Assembly (NCBI GenBank): GCA_017481325.1
Contig: JAFUPG010000046.1
Coordinates: 1-41,389 of the forward strand
Reading direction: 5' to 3'
Length of the DNA stretch: 41,389 bases
DNA from: Oscillospiraceae bacterium
GTDB lineage: Bacteria; Bacillota_A; Clostridia; Oscillospirales; Oscillospiraceae
The notes under the pieces are model-generated. The model was not told where the DNA came from and did no database searches. It worked only from the letters and a program-made list of their open reading frames with translations. The translations under genes and the position numbers were made by a program. This document shows, piece by piece, positions 7,598-15,950 of the stretch (positions are counted from its first letter, which is position 1; every line of letters begins with the position of its first letter).

Positions 7598-8487
7598 CGG
7601 TCACGCTCCTCCCTCATCTGATATCTGGCGGAGAAAAGCAGCAGCAGGAAGAAAATCAGAATGGAAATGGCGGCGCTGTAGCCGTAGTTATTGGTGATAA
7701 AGGCATTCTCGTAGGCATAGGTCAGCACCGTGTGGAAACCGGAGCCGGTTTTCGCCCCCGCCTGCTGGGTCAGAAGATAGACCACGTCAAACTGCTTGAA
7801 GGTGGTGAACACCGTAATGATCACCGCCGGGCCGATGATGGGCGTAATGGCAGGCAAGGTGATGGCACGGGTGCGCTGGAGCCAGTTGGCGCCATCCATC
7901 AGGGCGCTCTCGTAGTAGCTGCGGTCAATGGATTGCATGGCGCCGTCCATGATCATGATCATAAAGGGCAGCGCCAGCCAGAGGTTCACCACGGTGCAGC
8001 AGAGGAAGGCGGACAGATCGCTGCTGAGCCAGTGGACGGTCTGCTGCCCCAATTTCTCCATCCACTGGTTCAGCAGGCCGAACTGGCTGTTGAAAATTCC
8101 CGTCTTCCACAGCAGAATAGACACGTACCCGGGCATCGCCCAGGGGAACATCAGGAGAGTCTTATAGAGTCTGCGGAGGCGGAGCTTGGGATTATTGAGC
8201 AGGCTGGCCAGAAGAAAGGCAATGACCAGCTGCAATATCATATTGACCACCGTCCACAAAACCGTGGCCAGCAGCGCTGAGAGAAAGCCGGAGTCGAAGG
8301 TGAACAGCGCCCGTGCGTAGTTCTTCAGCCCGATGACAGAGAAGTCGAACCAGTGGTACACATTCATATTGGTCAGGCTGATATAGAAGGTATAGAGGAT
8401 GGGAAAAACCACCATCAGGGAGATCAGGATCATGGAGGGTGCTGACCAGGCGCAGGTGGTCAGCCGTTCTTTGTTTCGCTTGTTCAT
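7594..8487 (-). CDS. ABC sugar transporter permease, MalF-like
   Basis: Partner permease of the same CUT1 transporter. It is 297 residues with an N-terminal membrane segment (residues 13-34), five more hydrophobic segments, and the EAA-type loop YYESALMDGANWLQRTRAIT followed by LPAITPII. It lacks the long extra periplasmic loop and extra N-terminal helices of proteobacterial MalF, as is normal for Gram-positive homologues. It is preceded 16 bases upstream by the solute-binding protein gene and overlaps the MalG-like gene. The Shine-Dalgarno is GAGGAT. Confidence 0.92.
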   Translation of the reverse strand: MNKRNKERLTTCAWSAPSMILISLMVVFPILYTFYISLTNMNVYHWFDFSVIGLKNYARALFTFDSGFLSALLATVLWTVVNMILQLVIAFLLASLLNNPKLRLRRLYKTLLMFPWAMPGYVSILLWKTGIFNSQFGLLNQWMEKLGQQTVHWLSSDLSAFLCCTVVNLWLALPFMIMIMDGAMQSIDRSYYESALMDGANWLQRTRAITLPAITPIIGPAVIITVFTTFKQFDVVYLLTQQAGAKTGSGFHTVLTYAYENAFITNNYGYSAAISILIFFLLLLFSARYQMREERDR

Positions 8488-8503
8488 CGGGTCTTATCCT
8501 CTT

Positions 8504-9713
8504 TTAGCGCATGGCCTCGATGAGCTGCTGTGCCTCCTTTTGGGCAGCCTGAAACCTCTCATCCACGGACTTGCCGGAGAGGTTTACATCCGTCAGGAGG
8601 TTGCTGACCACCGTCCACATCACATCCATCTCCGGGATATTGGGCATGGGGACGGCGATCTCGGCGGTGGAGCGCATGGACTGCACCAGGGGATCCTCCG
8701 CCACACGCGCATCCTCGTAGCAGAGGCTGTTGGCAGGAGCGCAGCCGCTGGCCAGTGCCAGCTCAATACCCACCGCAGGATCGGTAAGCGCCAGGAGCAG
8801 CTGCTGCACGGCGGCGGTTTTTGTCTCGGCGGCGTGCTTCAGCACGTGGATGCCCTGCACCCCGGAATAGGGTGCCAGCGCCAGACCGGTGGCATCCACT
8901 ACGGGCATGGGCGCAATGCCCAGATCGATCTCCGCTGCACGGGCAGAGGGCACCATCCAGGGGGCCACCGATGGTGGCATCGGCCTTGCCCTCCAGGAAG
9001 AGAGTGTTGACGGTGCTGTACTCCGTCTCACCGGGCATCAGGGCCACAAACTTCAGGTGATATTCCAGGGCGGACTTCACTGCCTGGGCATCAGGGAAAG
9101 GGGTGGCGCTGTCATCAATGATACTGCCGCCGAAGCCGTGGATCCAGGCGGCGGAATAGTAGGCGGTGCTGTGCTGCTCCACGAAGCCGTAGCGGCCACG
9201 GCCGGTGTTGTTCTCCATATAGGTCAGAAGCTCCTCCGTGGTTTTGGGCACTTCCTCATCCTGCATATAGCGGCGGTTGTACATAAAGAGCAGGGTCTCA
9301 AAGTACAGGGGCAGCTGGTAGAGCGTGCCATTATAGGTGGCAGCCGTCAGGGTCATATCCAGATAGGGCTCCAGGGTCTGCTGCTCCAGCAGCTCCGTGA
9401 CAGGAGCCAGAATGCCCATCTCCGCAAAAACGCCCACCTTGTCATGGGCAAATAGAAAGAGATCCGGAGCGGCAGAGGGGTCATTGCCCACCAGCTTCAG
9501 GGAGTCGGTGAGACTGGTTTTCTTCTCAAAAATGATCTCCAGCTCCGGTAGGGCGGTTTTCAGGTGCTGCTCCATGGCGGCAATGACACCGTCCTCCTTG
9601 TCGTGCCAGATCACCAGACGCTTTGCCTCGGCGGGGTCGGCTGTCTCCTGTCCGCAGGCCGCCAGGGTAAGCAGCATAGCAAGGCACAGCAGCAATGCCG
9701 GAAGTTTTTTCAT
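8504..9713 (-). pseudogene. Maltodextrin-binding lipoprotein of the ABC transporter, frameshifted
   Basis: Extracytoplasmic sugar-binding protein. It starts at ATG 9713 after an AAGGAGG site. The signal peptide ends in the lipobox LAAC (Cys20), so the mature protein would be a lipoprotein. The reading frame is normal to about residue 250 (KADATIGGP). It then leaves the family pattern and runs to a stop at 8763. The other frame continues at once with WMVPSARAAEIDLGIAPMPV and reaches a natural end (QQLIEAMR) at 8504. Removing one C from the CCCCC run at 8960-8964 (minus strand) restores a protein of about 402 residues, the normal size. The cause may be a sequencing or assembly error in the homopolymer, a real disabling mutation, or phase variation; I favour an error or a recent mutation, since both halves look intact. 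Confidence 0.88.
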
Positions 9714-9743
9714 TGGGAATTCCTCCTTTGGTGGATTGCAAAG

Positions 9744-9770
9744 GCGGGTACACGGTGACCGTGTACCCGC
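9744..9770 (-). other. Strong intercistronic hairpin between surface protein and binding protein genes
   Basis: Perfect 13-bp inverted repeat GCGGGTACACGGT / ACCGTGTACCCGC with one central base, 10 bases after the surface-protein stop. It lacks a clear T-run on the minus strand. It could protect the upstream mRNA or cause partial termination, making the surface protein more abundant than the transporter. Confidence 0.6.
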
Positions 9771-9780
9771 AATACGGTAC

Positions 9781-10968
9781 TTATTTCTTTTTCTTCTTCA
9801 GGATCAGGGCTGCACCGCCGCCCAAGACCACCACCGCTGCGGCAACAATACCCACGATCAGGCCGGTGTTGCTCTTCTTTTCCGGCTCTTCGGTGACAGG
9901 CTCCTGAGGCTCCGTGGGAGTCTCTGTGGGCTGGGTATCCTCCTCGGAGGGCTCGGTCACAGGATCGGTGACCTCGGCAGCAGGCTCTTCATAGGATACC
10001 GTGGCATTTTCCGCATCGGTCACCACGATCCATACGTCCTTGCCTGCCTCCACAGCCAGATCCGAGGTCTGTACCGTGCCCTCGTTGGCATTGATGATCA
10101 CGGAATTGATCCAGCCGGGTACCTCGATGGCATACCAGTCGCCGTCCTGGGTCAGGGCTTCGCCGGGCCAGGAGGTGAAGGCATTGGTGCCGTCGGGAGC
10201 AGACCAGGCCCAGCAGCAGGGCGCTGCCCAATCCGCAGGCACTTTGGCATAGACGGTAATGGGCTCTACCGCCTTGTTGGGATCTTCATAGCTCAGCTCG
10301 TAGCTCAGATCCTCGTAGACGGTGATCCACAGCTCCTTGCCCTCCACGGCGATGTCGGCAGTCTGCACCGTGCCCTCGTTGCCGTTGATGATCAGGGAGT
10401 TGATCCAGGTGGGGGCCTTGCCGGTGAACCAGCCATCCTCACCCTCGGTCAGCAGCTCGCCGGGCCAGCTCTCAAAGGCATTGGTGCCGTCGGGTGCGGA
10501 CCAGGCCCACAGATTGACGGTCTTCCAGGACAGGGGCACATAGGCATGGATCACAAATTTCTCCACATAGGCAGGAATTTCTCCACGGAGCTGGGCCTCG
10601 TAGGAGACCGTGGCGCTCAGATCCTCTGCCACAGTGATCCAGACCTCCTTGCCGGCCTCTACCGCAATGGCATCGGTCTGCACGGCGGTGTCCTCGCCCT
10701 GATTGGCGTTGACGATCACATTTTGCACATAGTTGGGAACATAGACATAGTACCAGCCCTCTGCCAGCTCCTCCAGGGCCTCGCCGGGCCAGGCTGCAAA
10801 GGCATTGGTGCCGTCATCGGCCCAGGCCCACAGATTGGGAGAATTCCAGCCCTCGGGGACACTGACCACAACGGGGATCATTTCGGTGGCCTCCGCCGCA
10901 GTGGCCGTCACGGGGAAAGCAGCAAGCAGCAGAACCAGAACAGCGAGAATAGCGATTGTCTTTTTCAT
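9781..10968 (-). CDS. Membrane-anchored surface protein with three CBM26-like starch-binding repeats
   Basis: A 395-residue secreted protein. A signal peptide (MKKTIAILAVLVLLLAAFPV, cleavage near ATAAEA) precedes three repeats at about 30-124, 136-227 and 236-326. Each repeat carries an aromatic starch-binding pattern: NLWAWADDGTNAFAAWPGE, NLWAWSAPDGTNAFESWPGE and WAWSAPDGTNAFTSWPGE. Each ends in a beta-strand IxxAxGKEVWITV. A Pro/Glu/Thr-rich linker (330-366), one membrane helix (368-390) and a KKKKK tail follow; there is no LPXTG. The repeats resemble starch-binding module family CBM26. No catalytic domain is present, so I infer a role in holding starch at the cell surface. It is first in the transporter operon, directly after a strong promoter. 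Confidence 0.85.
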   Translation of the reverse strand: MKKTIAILAVLVLLLAAFPVTATAAEATEMIPVVVSVPEGWNSPNLWAWADDGTNAFAAWPGEALEELAEGWYYVYVPNYVQNVIVNANQGEDTAVQTDAIAVEAGKEVWITVAEDLSATVSYEAQLRGEIPAYVEKFVIHAYVPLSWKTVNLWAWSAPDGTNAFESWPGELLTEGEDGWFTGKAPTWINSLIINGNEGTVQTADIAVEGKELWITVYEDLSYELSYEDPNKAVEPITVYAKVPADWAAPCCWAWSAPDGTNAFTSWPGEALTQDGDWYAIEVPGWINSVIINANEGTVQTSDLAVEAGKDVWIVVTDAENATVSYEEPAAEVTDPVTEPSEEDTQPTETPTEPQEPVTEEPEKKSNTGLIVGIVAAAVVVLGGGAALILKKKKK

Positions 10969-11001
10969 GGATCATCCCTCCTGTTTTTTATCGCTAAACC
11001 C

Positions 11002-11030
11002 ACTATAGCATCGTTTTTTTCCATGGTCAA
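11002..11030 (-). promoter_or_regulatory. Strong sigma-A promoter of the starch locus
   Basis: TTGACC, 17-base spacer, TATAGT on the minus strand, with an extended -10 TGC. It lies 33 bases upstream of the surface-protein start codon. Confidence 0.85.
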
Positions 11031-11041
11031 TGCGATTTTAC

Positions 11042-11053
11042 GAAAGCGGTTTC
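11042..11053. promoter_or_regulatory. LacI/cre-type operator, proximal
   Basis: GAAAGCGGTTTC fits GAAA-N-CG-N-TTTC exactly and has flanking C and T. It lies about 11 bp upstream of the -35 box of the starch-locus promoter. Confidence 0.7.
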
Positions 11054-11174
11054 TCACAGTTTTCTTCTTTTTTGCACAAAGAAACATCCATGCTTTTGTG
11101 CAAAATCACGGGTAAATCCGGAGATTTTCCCGGCGCATTCCCTTACAGCTGTATCCCTCTTCCCTCTTGATTAC

Positions 11175-11186
11175 GAAACCGTTTTC
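11175..11186. promoter_or_regulatory. LacI/cre-type operator, distal
   Basis: GAAACCGTTTTC fits the same pattern, within the symmetric CGAAACCGTTTTCG. It lies 133 bp upstream of the proximal site, a spacing that would allow DNA looping. Confidence 0.65.
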
Positions 11187-11230
11187 GCAGTTTGTATTCT
11201 CAGCGTGCCTTGATCCTACAGGCAGAAAAG

Positions 11231-11483
11231 AAACCGCCTCGGGAGTTCCCGAGGCGGTCAGACTGTCAAAAAACCGTTAGTCTATGGTTTTCGGAGGGAA
11301 GAAAAGTGTGAAAGGAAACCGTCAGGGTGTCCTTTCACGTTCAATAACCCGCCCGCAGGCGACAAAAATTGCAAAATAAGAATTACCTTAATTTTATTTT
11401 GCAATTTTGAAAGCAGCTTGTCAAAAATGTCCAAAGGACTTTTTTGACAAGCTGACCGCCTCGGGAGTTCCCGAGGCGGTCGT
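11231..11483. mobile_element. MITE-like element with 41-bp terminal inverted repeats and internal hairpins
   Basis: The ends, 11233-11273 and the complement of 11440-11480, match at 37 of 41 bases. Each end contains a near-perfect palindrome (ACCGCCTCGGGA mirrored) followed by the sequence TGTCAAAAAA. Inside are three more inverted repeats: GTGAAAGGA/TCCTTTCAC (11308-11338), AAAATTGCAAAATAA and its complement (11365-11408), and CAGCTTGTCAAAAA/TTTTTGACAAGCTG (11414-11454). There is no ORF. The left palindrome has a T-rich sequence after it on the minus strand and may end the transcript of the 5'-nucleotidase gene. With the promoter and operators, this accounts for the 524-bp gap between the two surface-protein genes. 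I saw no clear target-site duplication. Confidence 0.6.
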
Positions 11484-11492
11484 TTTGAGATC

Positions 11493-14400
11493 TTACTTCT
11501 TCAAGAAGCGATAGAGGATGGTAGCGATTTGGGCACGGGTAGCGCAGGACTGGGGCTGCAGCTCGCCGTTGACACCGTTGATGATGCCCTCTTCCACAGC
11601 CCAGCTCATAGCCTCGTAGGCATAGGCGCTGACCTGATCGGCATCGGCAAATCCGCCCAGCTCACCCTCGGTGTCAGGCTTCTTGGCATAGCGGTAGAGG
11701 ATGGTAACGATCTGCTCACGGCTGATGGCAGTATCGGGCTCGAAGATGCCCACGGCAGTGCCGTTGACAATGCCCTTGCTGTTGGCCCAGATCACAGCAT
11801 CGGTATACCAGACATCCTCGGGAACATCGTAGTAGGGATTGCCGATGTTGCTCACATCGGGGCAGCCCTCCAGACGGTAGAGGACGGTGACCAGCATGGC
11901 ACGGGTGACGCAGCCGTTGGGGTTGAACTCGCCCTCGGCAACGCCTACCATGAGACCCTGCTCCAGAGCGTACTCCACGCCTTCCTCATACCAGGTACCA
12001 CGCTCCAGATCGGCATAGGTATCGTAGAGGCTCTTGATGCCCTCTTCGTTGGGATCGTCCTCACCGCAGCGGCTGCAGGCGCCGTCTACGTAGTTATGAC
12101 CCAGAGGCGCAGTGAAATCGGTGCGGTAGTAGCTGTCGCAGTTGGCGCAGATCTTCTTGGTGTAGCCCACTTCCTCGCAGGTGGGAGCAACGACTTCCTC
12201 CTTGGAGTAGTCGTGGCCGGGGGCGGCGATGCGCTCGCCGTACTCCATGACCTCGCCGCAGACAGAGCAGCAGAGGTCGCCGGTGTAGCCGGCAGCGGTG
12301 CAGGTGGGAGCCTTCTCACCAACCAGAACGGTCTCGCCGTGGTCGGTGGTGGGGATGGCCTCGCCCTTCTCCAGCACTTCGCCGCAGGCGGCGCAGCAGA
12401 GGTCGCCGGTATAGCCTTCCTCGGCGCAGGTGGGATCCTTGGCACCCACGATCTCGGTCTCCTCGTGGTTACATTCCACTGCAGGCTCGTTCAGCTTATA
12501 GATATTGAAGAGGAACTTATCGCCGCCGGCGCCCAGGCCGTAGGTGGTAAAGCCGCTGTAGTACTCCAGGTATTGGTTGGCATTGCCGTTATAGGCGGCA
12601 TTGACCGCATGGACATAGAAACCGCCCTCGGTGGCCTCCAGCTCCCAGAGGCTGTACTCGGACTCGGCAGCGTCCATGGTCAGGCTATTGCCCGTTGCGC
12701 CGGAGGTCATGTACTTGCCCTCGGCATCCACAAAGCGGAGATAGCCGTCCTCGCCGATACGCAGGGCGAACAGACCGCTCTCGTCATCGGTACCGATCTT
12801 CTTATCACCGATGGTGACCTCGGTGGTGCCCTGGAGCTTGCTGCCGGAGGCAACGTTATTGACCAGGGAGGCGCCTGCATTGTAGAAGATGGCTACGGTG
12901 TCGCCGTCTGCCAGGGTTGCGGGGTCTTCCACCAGATCCAGGATGTACTTACCGGTGGCCTCGCCTACCACGATCTCGCCGGTGTAGACGATCTCCCAAT
13001 CGGAGGGAGCGGGGGAAACGCCGCCCTTGGCTGCGGTCTCGGCGGTGAGGAACTCGGCAATGAGATCCTGAACGAAGCCGCCGCCCATGTCATCGGTCTG
13101 GGACCAGATGCAATCCTCGGGGCCGTACTCGGAGAAGGGGCCGGAGGCATTGCCCAGGTGGTAGTTATTGACCGCCAGGATGTAGACCTCTTCGTCCACC
13201 ACTTCTCTGCCGTCGGCAAACTTCAGGCCGACAATGCGGTCGTACTTCTCACGGGACATATCGTACCGGAAGTCGATGCCGTAGAAGATGGGGTTGGTGA
13301 AGTCGTCGCCGGTGGTGCCGAAGACCGGCGTGCCGCTGGCGGTGCTGACGGACAGGTGGGTGGCTGCGTTGAACTCCAGAATTTCACGGATCTCTGCGCC
13401 GGTGACGGGCAGGAGATACAGGGAGTTGTCGTAGCGGTACATACGGTAGATGTCCTTCATGGACAGGTTGCCTGCCTTGACATTGTAGGAGCCGTTGACA
13501 ACCACGGAGGTGGAGGACAGGTCAACGGTCAGGTCGGTCAGGCCGGTAGCGGCATAGAGCTCCGCCTGCTTGTCCTCGGTGTCGTACTTCTCGGCCAGGT
13601 GGATGGAGCCCTGTGCCATCTGGGCACGGCCGATGAGGTCCATGGTATCGGACTGCTCCAGGTAGAACTTGGTGGTGGTGTTCCACTCGCCCACCGCCAC
13701 ACCGGCGGTGTTGTTGACGTACTCGTTGGCCGCATCGGCGTAGGGCTGGATCAGCGCCTTGAGACCGGCATCGGCAGCGTAGTTGGAGAGCTTGTTGTTG
13801 ACGCTGCTCTTGAGGCTGATGGTGCCATCAGCAGCGATGGTGAAGACGGAGGTGGTGAGGCTGTTGCCGCCGCCATTGACCACCAGAACATCCTTACCCT
13901 CGGCGTTCTTGTAGCTCTTGTTGGAGTAGCTCTCGGAGTGGTCGTGACCGGCGATGACCATGTCGATGCCGGTGGTGCCGGCGATCATGGAGTAGACCTG
14001 GTTCTCGGTGTTGACACCGTAGGTCAGGTCTTCATCGGAAACGGCAGCGCCCAGACCGGAGTGGAAGGCAACGATGACAAAATCAGGGGCTTCCTTCTCC
14101 TCGATGGTCTTGACCCACTTCTCAGCCTCCCAGCGGATGGACAGAGCGGGGTTATCGGGATGGGAGAAGCGCATGCCGGGATAGTTATCGGGCACGTCCC
14201 AACGGGTGCAGTCGGGGGTGACGAAGCAGAGAATGGCCACCTTTACATCATTGCCTGCGGAGTCCTTCAGATTCTTGATGACATAGGGGGTCAGGACGTT
14301 GCTGCCGTCCTCATAGTAGAGGTTGGCGCAGACGGCGGGCAGGCTCTTCAGACCCTCCGCATCGGATTCCAGATAGGCATAGATGTCTGCCATGGTATCC

Positions 14401-14804
14401 CAGGCGTAGTTGAACTCGTGGTTACCGGAGTTGGCTGCATCATAGCCGATGTACTTCATGGCAATGGCCATGGGGTTGGGATCGGTGGTCACGCCCTGGG
14501 AGTACTGGGAGATCTGCAGAGTAGACACGGGCGTACCCTGATAGGTGTCGCCGTTATCCACCAGCACCACGTTGTCGCCGTAGGTCTCACGCATTTTTGC
14601 CACGGCGGTGGCCACATTGAGCATGGAGTTGTTCATGTTGGTGTCGTTGAGGACATTTCTGTCCCAGGTTCTGCCGTGCATATCCGTGGTGGACAGGACG
14701 ACAAACTCCGTCTCGCCCTCAGCGGCAAAGGCAGCGGGCAGTACGGACAGGAGCAGCGCCAGCATGCACAGAAGAGCAAGGCTACGCTTCATCAGATGTT
14801 TCAT
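11493..14804 (-). CDS. Secreted 5'-nucleotidase-family protein with Cys-rich repeats and SLH modules
   Basis: A 1103-residue surface enzyme. A signal peptide (to about residue 28) precedes a calcineurin-like metallophosphatase domain with metal-binding motifs STTDMHGR, VDNGDTYQGT, SGNHEFNY and AGHDHSES. A 5'-nucleotidase C-terminal domain follows, with SMKDIYRMYRYDNSLYLLPV and FVQDLIAEFL. Next comes a region of unclear fold, then three Cys-rich repeats (TCAEEGYTGDLCCAACGEVL and relatives). The end carries about three S-layer-homology modules (YYDVPEDVWYTDAVIWANSKG, GIFEPDTAISREQIVTILYR). The expected reaction is hydrolysis of extracellular nucleotides or nucleotide sugars to nucleosides, with attachment through SLH modules. 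I start it at ATG 14804, six bases after AGGAGG; another ATG directly abuts that site and is too close. It has its own promoter. Confidence 0.9.
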   Translation of the reverse strand: MKHLMKRSLALLCMLALLLSVLPAAFAAEGETEFVVLSTTDMHGRTWDRNVLNDTNMNNSMLNVATAVAKMRETYGDNVVLVDNGDTYQGTPVSTLQISQYSQGVTTDPNPMAIAMKYIGYDAANSGNHEFNYAWDTMADIYAYLESDAEGLKSLPAVCANLYYEDGSNVLTPYVIKNLKDSAGNDVKVAILCFVTPDCTRWDVPDNYPGMRFSHPDNPALSIRWEAEKWVKTIEEKEAPDFVIVAFHSGLGAAVSDEDLTYGVNTENQVYSMIAGTTGIDMVIAGHDHSESYSNKSYKNAEGKDVLVVNGGGNSLTTSVFTIAADGTISLKSSVNNKLSNYAADAGLKALIQPYADAANEYVNNTAGVAVGEWNTTTKFYLEQSDTMDLIGRAQMAQGSIHLAEKYDTEDKQAELYAATGLTDLTVDLSSTSVVVNGSYNVKAGNLSMKDIYRMYRYDNSLYLLPVTGAEIREILEFNAATHLSVSTASGTPVFGTTGDDFTNPIFYGIDFRYDMSREKYDRIVGLKFADGREVVDEEVYILAVNNYHLGNASGPFSEYGPEDCIWSQTDDMGGGFVQDLIAEFLTAETAAKGGVSPAPSDWEIVYTGEIVVGEATGKYILDLVEDPATLADGDTVAIFYNAGASLVNNVASGSKLQGTTEVTIGDKKIGTDDESGLFALRIGEDGYLRFVDAEGKYMTSGATGNSLTMDAAESEYSLWELEATEGGFYVHAVNAAYNGNANQYLEYYSGFTTYGLGAGGDKFLFNIYKLNEPAVECNHEETEIVGAKDPTCAEEGYTGDLCCAACGEVLEKGEAIPTTDHGETVLVGEKAPTCTAAGYTGDLCCSVCGEVMEYGERIAAPGHDYSKEEVVAPTCEEVGYTKKICANCDSYYRTDFTAPLGHNYVDGACSRCGEDDPNEEGIKSLYDTYADLERGTWYEEGVEYALEQGLMVGVAEGEFNPNGCVTRAMLVTVLYRLEGCPDVSNIGNPYYDVPEDVWYTDAVIWANSKGIVNGTAVGIFEPDTAISREQIVTILYRYAKKPDTEGELGGFADADQVSAYAYEAMSWAVEEGIINGVNGELQPQSCATRAQIATILYRFLKK

Positions 14805-14836
14805 ATGCATCCTCCTAAAGAAAGTTTTACAGTTAT

Positions 14837-14865
14837 ATTTTACTATCAAATCCACTTTCTTGCAA
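14837..14865 (-). promoter_or_regulatory. Sigma-A promoter of the 5'-nucleotidase gene
   Basis: TTGCAA, 17-base spacer, TAAAAT on the minus strand, 33 bases upstream of the start codon. Confidence 0.75.
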
Positions 14866-14976
14866 GAAGCCTTTCCCCAAAACGAAAAAAATTAGTGAAA
14901 CTCCACAATCTTTGCCCTTCAAAAATAGGCAATATTCCAAAAAGCGAAGAGAGGATAGCCAAAACACCGCAGAATA

Positions 14977-14985
14977 TGATATACT
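14977..14985 (+). promoter_or_regulatory. Extended -10 promoter for the kinase-glpK pair
   Basis: TGATATACT gives an extended -10 (TG-N-TATACT). No good -35 box is visible 17 bases upstream. The start codon is 37 bases downstream. Confidence 0.45.
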
Positions 14986-15021
14986 GTAGTATATTTTTTA
15001 GTTCCAAAGAGGCGATGCTTT

Positions 15022-15939
15022 ATGACAACTGACCAGATCTCCGCCCTTCTGGGCGCCGATGCCGCCGCTGTCCTGGAGATGGATCGGCTGCACTACTTCA
15101 AGCAGGTGAAGCAGGCGGCCAAGATCATTGCCGCCAATGCCGACAAGCGCCCCGTGATCCTGCTGGCAGGCCCCTCCGGCTCCGGCAAGACCACCTCTGC
15201 CATTCTGATCAGCCGGGAACTGGAGGCCATGGGAATGCCCACCCATATGCTGCCCATGGACGACTATTTCAGCCCTCTGACCCGGGAGGAGCTGGCGCTG
15301 TTAAAGGAGAATAAATTAGACCTGGAGAAGCCCACACGGGTGGATATCCCCTTCTTCCAGATGCAACTGGGCCAGCTGCTGGCAGGAGAACGGGTAGAGC
15401 TGCCCCGTTATGATTTTAAGGAGAGCAAACGGGTCTTCGAGGGAAAATTCCTGCAGAGGAAGCCCGGAGAGCTGATCATTATGGAGGGCATCCACGCCCT
15501 GAATCCCCAGGTCACCGGCTATGCCGACCAGACCTCCCGTGTCTATGTCAGCGTGAGAACCCGTATCACCTCCCGTGACGGCTCTGTGCTGCATCCCTCC
15601 TTTATCCGGCTGGCACGGCGCTTGCTCCGGGATCGCACCGGCAGAAACCGTGCCCTCACCGAGACCATCGCCATGCGGCAACGGGTGGATGCAGGCGAGC
15701 AGAACTATATCATGCCCTTCAAGGGCCTGGCCCACTGCTCCATTGACTCCTTCTACTCCTGCGAGATGAGCATTTACCGCCCCTTCCTTTTGGATGAGCT
15801 GCGGCAGCTGCTGCCGAAGTTCCCGGATTTACGGGAATTGGTGCATATTTTAGAGGAGCTGCCCGATCTGGGCACGGAGCTTGTGCCCCGTGACAGCCTG
15901 CTGCGGGAGTTTATCGGCGGCAGCGAACTGCATTATTAA
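15022..15939 (+). CDS. P-loop nucleoside kinase (uridine kinase / phosphoribulokinase family)
   Basis: A 305-residue kinase with Walker [13 protein letters not shown] (49-60) and the downstream acidic pair MDDYFSP that is usual in uridine kinases. The segment [20 protein letters not shown] is also typical of the family. Members called uridine kinase in Clostridia are often fused to an N-terminal TGS-like domain. Here only about 45 residues precede the P-loop, so that fusion is absent. The substrate, probably a nucleoside, is not determined by sequence. It lies 11 bases before glpK and is probably co-transcribed. The Shine-Dalgarno (AAAGAGG) is modest. Confidence 0.8.
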   Translation: MTTDQISALLGADAAAVLEMDRLHYFKQVKQAAKIIAANADKRPVILLAGPSGSGKTTSAILISRELEAMGMPTHMLPMDDYFSPLTREELALLKENKLDLEKPTRVDIPFFQMQLGQLLAGERVELPRYDFKESKRVFEGKFLQRKPGELIIMEGIHALNPQVTGYADQTSRVYVSVRTRITSRDGSVLHPSFIRLARRLLRDRTGRNRALTETIAMRQRVDAGEQNYIMPFKGLAHCSIDSFYSCEMSIYRPFLLDELRQLLPKFPDLRELVHILEELPDLGTELVPRDSLLREFIGGSELHY

Positions 15940-15950
15940 GGAGTAAACAT

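Noticed and set aside
8954..8970. Programmed ribosomal frameshift in the binding-protein gene
   Set aside because: The C5 run is not a known slippery heptamer and no downstream stimulator is evident. A mutation or sequence error is simpler.
11454..11487. Terminator of the 5'-nucleotidase gene at the right-hand palindrome
   Set aside because: The T-run lies on the plus strand. In the gene's own direction the hairpin is followed by AGCTTGTCAAAAAA, so the left-hand copy is the better terminator.
11529..15032. Very long plus-strand ORF opposite the 5'-nucleotidase gene
   Set aside because: It mirrors a gene with clear domains, signal peptide and promoter. It is Gly/Ala/Val/Asp-rich low-complexity sequence with no family pattern, an effect of GC-rich third positions.
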